The notes under the pieces are model-generated. The model made no database searches. It was not told the DNA's origin and worked only from the letters and a program-made list of their open reading frames with translations. Below are positions 57,360-64,000 of a DNA stretch of 64,000 bases, in pieces. This DNA is from Kroppenstedtia sanguinis. Lineage in GTDB: Bacteria; Bacillota; Bacilli; Thermoactinomycetales; DSM-45169. The DNA lies in the NCBI RefSeq assembly GCF_050433445.1, contig NZ_JBNPXF010000013.1:1-64000 (forward strand), given 5' to 3'. Both the position numbers and the translations under genes were made by a program. The first letter of the stretch is position 1; every line of letters starts with the position of its first letter.

Positions 57360-58100
57360 CTATTGGCGTCGTGGCATGCTGACAGTAAATATATATCGCT
57401 CCTGTGGATACTTGGCATAGGTGATGAATAGAGGGCGCGAGTTGTAGGAATAGTTAATGCACTCCATATGAAGAACCGAGGACGTCGAATCGATTTGTAG
57501 CCAGTCAGCCTCCTCCGGATTAACCTGTGTTACCTCCAGTGAAATATTCCCATAGCTGATCGGGTGTTGATATACATTTTCAACTAAATGGTATAGTGAT
57601 TCACGGGCCAAATCCTGCTGAGCCAGTTTCGGACACAAGTTTTCATCCATGTATACCGTTTCTAAAGACATGGGCATTTCATCTGCCAAGCGCAAACGGA
57701 CCATTTTAAGAACACGGTTATGGGGAGACAATCCCAGTTGTACCTGCAGTTTATGATCCGGTTGTATATTCGACTGAATATCGATCAATTGGGAAGAAGG
57801 ATGTTTCCCCTTGGCTTTCATCTGTTCCGAAAAACTGGTCAAAATCGTCAATTCATATTGAGACCGGGTGTTTTGTACAAAGGTCCCTTTTCCCTGCTGA
57901 CGATACAAAAGTCCTTCATTGATTAACAGTTGCAACGCCTGACGCAGGGTTTGCCGACTGACGCCGAGATCTTTACTCAATATGGGTTCCGGTGGCAATT
58001 GGGTACCCGGCTTCCAGATTTCCGAGTCAATTTTAAGTTTGATCCATTCATATATTTGTTGATATAAAGGAAGCTCCCCTGTCCGTTCAAATGTATCCAT
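57360..58100 (-). CDS. GntR/HutC-family regulator (UTRA domain)
   Basis: A 246-residue regulator. The winged helix (YQQIYEWIKLKIDSEIWKPGTQLPPEPILSKDLGVSRQTLRQAL) covers residues 14-60 and the UTRA effector domain 90-240. It probably represses the TIM-barrel/permease pair encoded beyond the next repeat, through the palindrome at 60906-60950 and in response to a sugar derivative. Inverted family A repeats stand on both sides of the gene. GGAG lies 8 nt before the ATG. Confidence 0.88.
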   Translation of the reverse strand: MDTFERTGELPLYQQIYEWIKLKIDSEIWKPGTQLPPEPILSKDLGVSRQTLRQALQLLINEGLLYRQQGKGTFVQNTRSQYELTILTSFSEQMKAKGKHPSSQLIDIQSNIQPDHKLQVQLGLSPHNRVLKMVRLRLADEMPMSLETVYMDENLCPKLAQQDLARESLYHLVENVYQHPISYGNISLEVTQVNPEEADWLQIDSTSSVLHMECINYSYNSRPLFITYAKYPQERYIFTVSMPRRQ

Positions 58101-58243
58101 ATCCGATACTCCTAACCATTGATTATATAAGTTCTATTATACTAAAAAACCCTCCAAGCTGGTCTTTGATCCGAACAGCATGGAGGGAGAGAATATTTCA
58201 TGCACAATAAAGGATTCCGCACATGAAGTTAACAGGGAAAAAC

Positions 58244-58450
58244 TAGGCGTATTGATTAGCCATATTTTTAGTCAGGAAATACGGTCGGGATGGTGGGACG
58301 GTGAAGGGCCTTTGCGCTTTTTGCAAGAGATCGGAGCCGTCCCACCATCCCTGTCCCCTCAAGCCATATTTTACGATGGGGCGAGGGGAAGAACGAGCGA
58401 TAGGATCGTTTCGTCCCCATCATCTACTTTAGGGTTCATCAACAGCCCTG
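58244..58450. mobile_element. Family A element upstream of gntR, with near-perfect duplication
   Basis: A 207-bp copy, inverted relative to the one at 57164. Begins TAGGCGTATTGATTAGCC, ends GGTTCATCAACAGCCCTG. Flanks are GGGAAAAAC (58235-58243) and GGGAAAACC (58451-58459), 8 of 9 identical. The interior hairpin has 15-bp arms (58287-58301 with 58337-58351). Confidence 0.82.
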
Positions 58451-58474
58451 GGGAAAACCATTCTCGATACACCT

Positions 58475-59314
58475 TTATCGAGAGATAAATTTTTTGACCA
58501 CTTGCTGAGCTGATTCTTGTACCATTTGATCGATCGATGTTCCGACAACCATAATATGAACACCTGTCTTGCGAAACGCGGAGTAGTTCGTCGTATTGAT
58601 TCCTCCCTCAGCCAGGGTCGGTACGGACACGGAGGAGATCAATGCCTCCAATCGTTCTTTGATGATCTCGGGAATTTCGCCTGCTTTGACTCCATCGTAA
58701 CTCATACCAGTCATCAGACCGATCATATCCACACCGATATTTTCCATTTGCTTAGCCGCTTGCGCCACTTCATCCGCAGTTCGGGCGGGAATTCCGAAGG
58801 GATGTTTATCATCGGGATGTGCGATGTAAGCATCGACCAGCAAACCGTAGTAGTGTGCCTTTTGTACAATTTCCTTCAGATCGCGTAGATCACACTTGTG
58901 TGTATGCAACCCGTCGGTTCCTGCCCGGGAAATCTGATAAAAATCTTCGTCGGCAATTGGAACCGGCATCGTCTCTGTAAAACCGCCGGGCACACCTACT
59001 GTAATAAAAGGCTCTTCCCCAACCACACTGCGAACGCCACGCACCACTCCGACCATCTCGGAAAAATCGACATCATGCCTGACGTGTTCTGCATCATGCA
59101 TGCTTGTCACACCTTGATGCCCCCGAGCGAGTGCCACTGCGGGATGATTTGGTTCCAACATTTTCACCCCAGCATCGATCACCGCTTTCGCGATTCTCGC
59201 GTCATCCCCGGTGATCCCGGTACTTAAAATCGTTTGTCCCCCATGCTCCTCAATCGCATTCCACACTTTTTCAATGGCGATCTTCCGTTTTCTCTCCATA
59301 TCTCCTGTAAACAT
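58475..59314 (-). CDS. TIM-barrel-like protein paired with an EIIC permease
   Basis: A 279-residue protein, probably a beta/alpha barrel related to DUF7916-type proteins (name from memory). Repeating strand-helix units include LSTGITGDDARIAKAVIDAGVKMLEPNHPA, PFITVGVPGG, DGLHTHKCDL, LLVDAYIAHPDDKHPFG, IGLMTGMSYDG and VPTLAEGGINT. Histidine and aspartate residues at strand ends (HTHKCD, AHPDD) could form a metal or phosphate site. It overlaps nothing, but follows the permease gene by 6 nt, so it likely acts on the imported compound. Reaction unknown. Confidence 0.7.
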   Translation of the reverse strand: MFTGDMERKRKIAIEKVWNAIEEHGGQTILSTGITGDDARIAKAVIDAGVKMLEPNHPAVALARGHQGVTSMHDAEHVRHDVDFSEMVGVVRGVRSVVGEEPFITVGVPGGFTETMPVPIADEDFYQISRAGTDGLHTHKCDLRDLKEIVQKAHYYGLLVDAYIAHPDDKHPFGIPARTADEVAQAAKQMENIGVDMIGLMTGMSYDGVKAGEIPEIIKERLEALISSVSVPTLAEGGINTTNYSAFRKTGVHIMVVGTSIDQMVQESAQQVVKKFISR

Positions 59315-59320
59315 ACATCA

Positions 59321-60892
59321 TCACTCCTGGCTGTTGTTTGTTTTATTCTGACTCCATTTATTTGCGATGAGGGTAATCACAAATGAACTTACAAATCCCA
59401 CGGCCATCGCGATCAATTGCCCCGTGATATTGTTGGACAAAAATGGAGAGACCAGGGAAGGCACGTAGGCTGTTCCTCTGACATCAAACAGTCCCACCAG
59501 CATGCCAGCCAATCCCGCTGAGCCGATCGCTCCGGCAAAAACCACTTTGTTGGAGAACATGAAGGGATAGGCTGCCTCGACAAAAGTCCCGAAACCCATA
59601 TTGATCAAAAACCCAGGTGTGGCCAAGGCTGCTTCCCCTTTTTTTCGAGGAGCGATCATGTTTGCCAAGGTGATTCCCGCCGATACCATGACCAGTCCGG
59701 TCATATCGACAGCTCCCAGAAAACTGTTCCCGGCTTTCTCCATTTCAAGCAGTACAATCGGCAAAATAGCCGCATGATAAACCCCGCCGAGAATAGCAGG
59801 CCAAATCAAGAGCCCCGCCACCAATCCCGCTAGTAATGGGCTTAAAGCAATCGTATATTCAATCAATTCCCGAATGGCTTGACCCGCTTGCAAAGCCAAG
59901 GGTGCGATCAGAAAATATGCAAACAAACCGGCGATAATACCCGCTAGCCCACCTGCAGCAATATTGATAGTGGTTGTAGGAAAATTCCAGTCGACGCACT
60001 TTTTAAAGAGATAAGTTACGAGAACCCCGGCCAGAATCCCTGCGATAATACCACCGATAATTCCACCATCTACGGATAATACCCCTGCGATGATCCCAGC
60101 AACGATAGCCACTTCATCCAAACCAGATATTTGTCTAGCCGCAATGGCAGCCAACATGACTGGCAACGCTTTGATCAAGATATCAAAAACATCGCCCAAA
60201 CCGGATAAACCCGGTATTTTACTCAAAGCGAGGATGATCGCCAAAGAAATAAATCCCGGCAAGGCAGCCAACATAATGCCTCTGAATTGAATTCGCTTCA
60301 GCGGATTGTCAGCGATTTCCGTATTGGATTGACCAATGGACGGTCGGTAGTCGATCCCCCAATACTTGCTCAGGGAACTGACAAAGGAGATCGCGCGAGT
60401 ACGATTGGTCGTCCCTGTGGTTCCCGATGTGGCGATCACTTTGCCACCTTTCGAGCTGGTGATAGCCATAGATGTACCACCTGTACCCACAATCGGTACT
60501 TCATTCCGGGTGGCCGCTGCGATCGCTTCTTTGTTCGTCCCGTCCGGATCGGCACTCATCAAGATGATGCCATCGATGTCGCCATCATCAATCGCTTGAG
60601 CCACCTCTTGGTCAACTTTTACTGCTTGTTCGTTTACTTCCTTCAGTGTCCCAGAAAACACAACTTGGACAGCCTGTGTCGCAGAATCCCAGGTATAGAG
60701 GTCTGCCGGTGTCGTCTCCTTGATTTTATCCATGGATGCTTTCGCACCAATAAATTGAATCCAAGCCACATCCATTTCGGCACGATCACACTGAGCATGG
60801 ATTTCTCCCAGTAACTTCACCGGATCACTACCGCCGAGACTATACAGGTTCCCACCACTGCTCCCTAGTATGGCAACTCTTTTGTTACTCAA
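59321..60892 (-). CDS. PTS EIIC-like permease with a non-EIIB N-terminal domain
   Basis: A 523-residue protein. Residues 1-175 form a soluble domain (VAILGSSGGNLYSLGG start, ADPDGTNKEAI near 118, VGTGGTSMAITSSKGGK near 138). Residues 195-510 are polytopic with a fructose-type EIIC pattern, including LINMGFGTFVEAAYPFMFSNK near residue 428, which parallels the TEGAIPF loop of FruA. The soluble part has no EIIB phosphocysteine motif; its only cysteine (HAQCDRAEMD) is not in an EIIB context. Either phosphorylation comes from elsewhere or this is not a true PTS permease. TTG start with GGGGGGAG upstream. Confidence 0.7.
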   Translation of the reverse strand: MSNKRVAILGSSGGNLYSLGGSDPVKLLGEIHAQCDRAEMDVAWIQFIGAKASMDKIKETTPADLYTWDSATQAVQVVFSGTLKEVNEQAVKVDQEVAQAIDDGDIDGIILMSADPDGTNKEAIAAATRNEVPIVGTGGTSMAITSSKGGKVIATSGTTGTTNRTRAISFVSSLSKYWGIDYRPSIGQSNTEIADNPLKRIQFRGIMLAALPGFISLAIILALSKIPGLSGLGDVFDILIKALPVMLAAIAARQISGLDEVAIVAGIIAGVLSVDGGIIGGIIAGILAGVLVTYLFKKCVDWNFPTTTINIAAGGLAGIIAGLFAYFLIAPLALQAGQAIRELIEYTIALSPLLAGLVAGLLIWPAILGGVYHAAILPIVLLEMEKAGNSFLGAVDMTGLVMVSAGITLANMIAPRKKGEAALATPGFLINMGFGTFVEAAYPFMFSNKVVFAGAIGSAGLAGMLVGLFDVRGTAYVPSLVSPFLSNNITGQLIAMAVGFVSSFVITLIANKWSQNKTNNSQE

Positions 60893-60905
60893 GACGCTCC
60901 CCCCT

Positions 60906-60950
60906 TTACAGTTAATGTACGTACAATTATTGTACGTACATTAACTGTAA
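60906..60950. promoter_or_regulatory. 45-bp perfect palindrome over the promoter (probable GntR operator)
   Basis: Two 22-nt arms, exactly complementary, around a single T at 60928. Each arm contains the smaller palindrome TGTACGTACA. It overlaps the -10 box and the likely transcription start of the EIIC-like gene. Confidence 0.85.
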
Positions 60951-60972
60951 GCGATTTCATCCAGCTTGTCAA
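60944..60972 (-). promoter_or_regulatory. Sigma-A promoter of the EIIC-like/TIM-barrel operon
   Basis: On the minus strand TTGACA, 17-nt spacer, TACAGT; the -10 box lies inside the palindrome. Confidence 0.75.
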
Positions 60973-61100
60973 GAACACCCGTAAAGCCTTTCAATAGGTT
61001 GGACTGTGACTGGAGAGCAATCCGTCTGATTCACGATCCTTCAAGGCCATAGTCTTCTGTAGAATCATGCTGATTAGCAATATTTAGGTAGAGCGATCCT

Positions 61101-61262
61101 GCTAGTGCCCCTTCAGAGAAGATTGTGTGGAAAATCACAGTAAGGCGAGGACGGTGAGGATTTGATTCGCCTTTGCGCTCTTTGCAAGAGATCGGAGCTG
61201 CCTCACCGTCCTGCCCCCGCCATACTGAAATACAAGATCAAAGTTGCCTGAAGGGGCACTAG
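61101..61262. mobile_element. Family B repeat with perfect 15-bp terminal inverted repeats
   Basis: CTAGTGCCCCTTCAG at the left, CTGAAGGGGCACTAG at the right, and the shared core CTTTGCAAGAGATCGGAG inside. A worn family A end (GATTAGCAATATTTAGG) lies just to the left, as if this copy landed in another element. Confidence 0.78.
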
Positions 61263-61600
61263 AAACGTTGAGACTTCCAGCGTTTGTAGACGGTCGAGAT
61301 CAAAGTGGGACAAACCATTTAAGGAAAGACGGTTCCCTCTGGTTAGACAAACAAGATCCTGTCCCGAGTAAAAACATCGGTGAGAGGGAGGGGTTTCACA
61401 TGGAATGACTTTGGCTCGTCAGACATCCCCGCTGGGTAGAATGGATATTTGCAATTCAGGGCCTCAGCCTGTTTTCTGATTGACCCACATCCCTGAGCGC
61501 TGTATACGAGTGTGGGCCGGGTTCTGCAGAATCGAATTCCCCCGTTCTTTTGATTATGAAGGAGAAATAGACATATCTTTAGGCTGTCCCGGTCTTAGTA
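61263..61600. other. Gene-free stretch upstream of the sulfur transporter
   Basis: No open frame with a Shine-Dalgarno sequence. A short stretch near 61265-61400 can be read without stops but matches nothing I know. No RNA fold recognised. Confidence 0.3.
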
Positions 61601-61629
61601 TTTACATTTACAGCCGCTTATTGTAATAT
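61601..61629 (+). promoter_or_regulatory. Promoter of the YeeE/YedE gene
   Basis: TTTACA, 17-nt spacer, TAATAT, about 50 nt before the start codon. Confidence 0.65.
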
Positions 61630-61682
61630 GTCACTCATACCTAAAACCAACTAAATGAATCGGATAAGGTGGTGTGATTCTT

Positions 61683-62939
61683 TTGTCTATTTCAACTTCT
61701 GCTGCCCAACCCTTGGGCACCCAGAGGCCTCTTCCCTCTGCACCGGCTCTTTCTTCCCCTCAGTTTGGGGTACTGGCCATCGCGGTCATTGCTATCGGCG
61801 GACTGGGTGCGATGATCAACGGAACCCAAGGGTTGAAACAGTGCCTACTATTCACCATCGGTCTACTACTGGGATTTACTCTGTATCATGCCCGGTTCGG
61901 GTTCACTTCGGCTTTTCGCCAGTTGCTCTCGGTGGGACAGGGAGCCGGCTTACGCGCTCATATGCTGATGCTGGCCGTCGCCTCCACTCTGTTTGCCTTG
62001 ATCTTCTCCTCTGGATTCAGCTTCTTTGGGGTGCATCCCCAGCCCTCCGTCTCCCCCCTCAGTCTCAGCCTCCTCGTCGGAGCCTTTCTGTTTGGGATCG
62101 GGATGCAGTTGGGAGGAGGTTGTGCTTCCGGAACCTTGTACGCTGTAGGGGGCGGGAGCGCACCTGTCTTCATTACCCTGATCGCCTTTATCGCCGGATC
62201 GGTACTGGGCGCCTGGCATTGGGGCTTCTGGACTCAAGAAGTTCCTTCCTTGCCTCCAGTCTCCCTGGCGGAAACCACCGGCCTGGGCTATGGTGGCGCT
62301 TGGATTTTACAGATGGCGCTCTTCGCTGCCATCGCCGGAATCACGGTCCTCATCGGTCGCAAGAGACGCCCGCCAATGATCAAGCCACTCCCCACCGCCA
62401 AGGGATGGAGACGGTTGCTCCGGGGATCCTGGCCCTTGTGGGCGGCGGCGGTGGGTTTGGCAGTCTTGAATGCCCTCACCCTCACCATCAAAGGAGAACC
62501 CTGGGGGATCACCTCCGCCTTCGTCCTGTGGGGATCCAAATTCATGCAATGGATCGGGATCGATGTCACCCATTGGGCCTATTGGTCCGGCGAAAAAGGC
62601 GCCGTCTTAAGTAAGCCTGTCACAGCTGATGCCACCAGCGTGATGAACTTCGGCATCATCCTCGGCGCTATGACAGCGGCGGCCGCTGCTGGAACCTATG
62701 CCATTCGCAAGGTCCGCGGACGGGTCGCTCTCGCCTCGGTGATCGGAGGTCTGATGATGGGTTATGGTGCCCGACTCGCCTACGGATGTAACATCGGAGC
62801 TTTCTTCAGCGGCATCGCTTCTTTTAGTCTTCATGGTTGGGTTTGGATCGGGATGGCCCTGCTGGGAACCACCGTCGGCCTCCCACTGCGCAGGCTCTTC
62901 GGCATGAAGAATCCCAAGCCCGATGATTCCGTCTGTTAA
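61683..62939 (+). CDS. YeeE/YedE-family sulfur-compound transporter
   Basis: A 418-residue membrane protein with about ten helices and the two-fold family pattern. Conserved cysteines are seen in GGGCASGTLYAVGGGSAP near residue 147 and AYGCNIGAFFSGIASFSLHGW near residue 365. Relatives (TsuA, YedE) import thiosulfate or related sulfur/selenium species by handing the ion along cysteines. No TusA or rhodanese gene is adjacent. TTG 61683 is favoured (AAGGTGG 10 nt upstream); the GTG at 61674 is too close to it. Terminator follows. Confidence 0.87.
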   Translation: MSISTSAAQPLGTQRPLPSAPALSSPQFGVLAIAVIAIGGLGAMINGTQGLKQCLLFTIGLLLGFTLYHARFGFTSAFRQLLSVGQGAGLRAHMLMLAVASTLFALIFSSGFSFFGVHPQPSVSPLSLSLLVGAFLFGIGMQLGGGCASGTLYAVGGGSAPVFITLIAFIAGSVLGAWHWGFWTQEVPSLPPVSLAETTGLGYGGAWILQMALFAAIAGITVLIGRKRRPPMIKPLPTAKGWRRLLRGSWPLWAAAVGLAVLNALTLTIKGEPWGITSAFVLWGSKFMQWIGIDVTHWAYWSGEKGAVLSKPVTADATSVMNFGIILGAMTAAAAAGTYAIRKVRGRVALASVIGGLMMGYGARLAYGCNIGAFFSGIASFSLHGWVWIGMALLGTTVGLPLRRLFGMKNPKPDDSVC

Positions 62940-62940
62940 A

Positions 62941-62971
62941 AAACCGATCCCTAATGGGGGATCGGTTTTTT
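62941..62971 (+). terminator. Terminator after the sulfur transporter
   Basis: AAACCGATCCC and GGGATCGGTTT arms followed by a T run. Confidence 0.9.
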
Positions 62972-63003
62972 CATGGATCTACATCTGAGCGACTTCCCAA
63001 TGA

Positions 63004-63474
63004 TCAGATGTGACAGGAGGATTGTCCTCGCTTCTCGAGGTAACGTTGATGATACTCCTCCGCACGGTAAAAGGGGGCAGCCGGTACAATCTGGGTCACC
63101 AAAGGATCTTTCCATTTACCTGAGGTTTCCAACTCCTGTTTGGATTTTTCCGCTGCTTCCTTTTGTTCCGGCGAATGATAAAAGATCACAGACCGGTACT
63201 GGGTACCGAGATCTGGACCCTGCCGGTTCAGCGTGGTCGGGTTATGATTCTCCCAAAACACCCAAAGCAATTCCTCATAGCTGACCTGCGAAGGATCATA
63301 CTCCAGATCCACCACTTCAGCATGACCCGTTCGGTCGGTACAGACCTCCTCATAAGTGGGGTTTTCTGTGGTCCCCCCCATATATCCGACAGCCGTGGAG
63401 GTGACACCTTTTATCTGGCGAAAGAACTCCTCCACGCCCCAAAAACATCCTGCTCCAAATGTGGCTCGTGCCAT
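63004..63474 (-). CDS. msrA: Peptide methionine (S)-S-oxide reductase
   Basis: A 156-residue MsrA. The catalytic cysteine is in FGAGCFWGVEEFF at residue 9, YMGGTTENPTYEEVCT near residue 31 and GHAEVVDLEYDP near 50 are conserved, and a possible resolving cysteine ends the protein (SSCHI). Repairs oxidised methionine with thioredoxin. ATG 63474 with AAAGGAG upstream. Confidence 0.94.
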   Translation of the reverse strand: MARATFGAGCFWGVEEFFRQIKGVTSTAVGYMGGTTENPTYEEVCTDRTGHAEVVDLEYDPSQVSYEELLWVFWENHNPTTLNRQGPDLGTQYRSVIFYHSPEQKEAAEKSKQELETSGKWKDPLVTQIVPAAPFYRAEEYHQRYLEKRGQSSCHI

Positions 63475-63913
63475 CAGACAACACTCCTTTTCCATCACCG
63501 GGCATCTTCCGGTTTCTTCTTATCCTACCCAAGGATGAGTCCGGCGACAATCCCTCCACGAAAAACTATCATAGAACCTTTCGCTCTATTTTATAATTTC
63601 CAAGAAATCTTATAACTCAATTCAAAAAGCGTTACTGATATCACCCGCGGTTGCGCGACCATTTGGCGATCTGTAACAGGAGGGCGACGGCATTCGCACA
63701 TATTCCCTGAACTGGAATAGGCTATGGTCATAACCCGAAACCCGACTGTTTCACGCGGTTCCACAAATTCATGGTATAGATGAGCATAATCCTGTGGATA
63801 CTTGGATGTCTCAACCGTAATATTCCTCACATCCTGGTTTGCATGGGAATAGGAATATGGGTGTTCGCTCATTTCACAAGGGAATTTATAAGGAGAATGG
63901 AGGAACTTTTTTC
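63475..63913. other. Intergenic region with one doubtful open frame
   Basis: A 93-codon open frame (63591-63872, minus) has no Shine-Dalgarno sequence and no family resemblance, so I do not call it a gene. Nothing else recognised. Confidence 0.35.
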
Positions 63914-64000
63914 ATGGCCACCCTTACATCTTTTAATATGATAAACGTGGGCTCTTTGCAAAACGACTCCGGCGTGTTTATCGGCCAAAATAACCAACCT
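63914..64000 (+). CDS. Spore germination GerPA/GerPF-like protein, 5' part only
   Basis: The first 29 codons of a gene cut by the window edge. The product (MATLTSFNMINVGSLQNDSG, then VFIGQNNQP) has the pattern of GerPA/PF-type and related small spore proteins (N-x-x-S-L-x-x-x-S-G-V-x-x-G-x-N). GGAGGAAC lies 7 nt before the ATG. Suggests an endospore former. Family call is tentative because only the start is visible. Confidence 0.6.
   Translation, partial: MATLTSFNMINVGSLQNDSGVFIGQNNQP

Noticed and set aside
61263..61420. Possible transposase relic
   Set aside because: A short stop-free reading (frame with LRLPAFVDGRDQSGTN) matches nothing I can name.
61655..62614. A 319-codon plus-strand frame overlapping the YeeE/YedE gene
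   Set aside because: Out of frame with the conserved cysteine motifs; arginine- and histidine-rich shadow product.
63591..63872. A 93-codon minus-strand gene
   Set aside because: No ribosome-binding site, no recognisable family, and next to a well-supported gene on the other strand.

Overview
The window looks like chromosome from a spore-forming, menaquinone-using, aerobic Gram-positive bacterium (Bacillota). It is most likely a member of the Thermoactinomycetaceae or a close relative. This is inferred from gene content (menFDHBEC plus menA, PTS-type fructose uptake, strong Shine-Dalgarno sequences, frequent TTG/GTG starts, a germination-type spore protein at the right edge) and from a moderately high GC content. 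No rRNA, prophage, CRISPR array or intact insertion sequence is visible.

Layout. 0-9 kb: HAD phosphatase, NCS2 purine permease, P1 peptidase, TenA under a TPP riboswitch, tRNA-Pro, a metallo-beta-lactamase-fold hydrolase, tRNA-Leu, and three small genes of unknown function (7571-8552). 9.1-18.9 kb: a phenylacetate catabolic operon on the minus strand, headed by its own TetR repressor with a clear promoter and operator, then paaA-B-C-D-K, an EthD-like gene, two hydroxyacyl-CoA dehydrogenase-type genes, a thiolase, an aldehyde dehydrogenase and a thioesterase. 19-28 kb: a membrane protein, an SDR, then a tight unfamiliar operon (ribB, PlsC-TPR, MMPL transporter, unknown, fabG), followed by an OmpR-type regulator with a degenerate receiver and an SRPBCC protein that appears to start at AUU. 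28-34 kb: fragments and pseudogenes (DUF1259 piece, GNAT pseudogene), cyclophilin, lipoate ligase, and two tandem double-SUKH immunity genes lying directly behind the remnant of a WHH nuclease toxin. 34-41 kb: fructose operon (fruR-fruK-EIIA-EIIBC), then a YfcC carrier with an M20 peptidase. 41-46 kb: a candidate small RNA divergent from typA, a methyltransferase set between repeats, a truncated oxidoreductase and a GNAT. 46.7-55.6 kb: the menaquinone locus. 55.6-64 kb: trxB with an ArsR regulator, then a GntR-controlled pair (TIM-barrel protein plus an EIIC-type permease without an EIIB cysteine) with a 45-bp perfect palindrome over its promoter, a YeeE/YedE sulfur transporter, msrA, and the start of a spore germination-type gene.

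The feature that ties the window together is a family of 0.15-0.36 kb non-coding repeats with related terminal inverted repeats and a conserved interior hairpin. Three copies carry 9-bp flanking duplications (one of them imperfect), so they behave like miniature transposable elements. They sit at gene ends, next to truncated genes and on both sides of a regulator gene and a methyltransferase gene, and they probably drove much of the local erosion.

All calls were made by reading the sequence. Family names are from memory and were not checked by any search.
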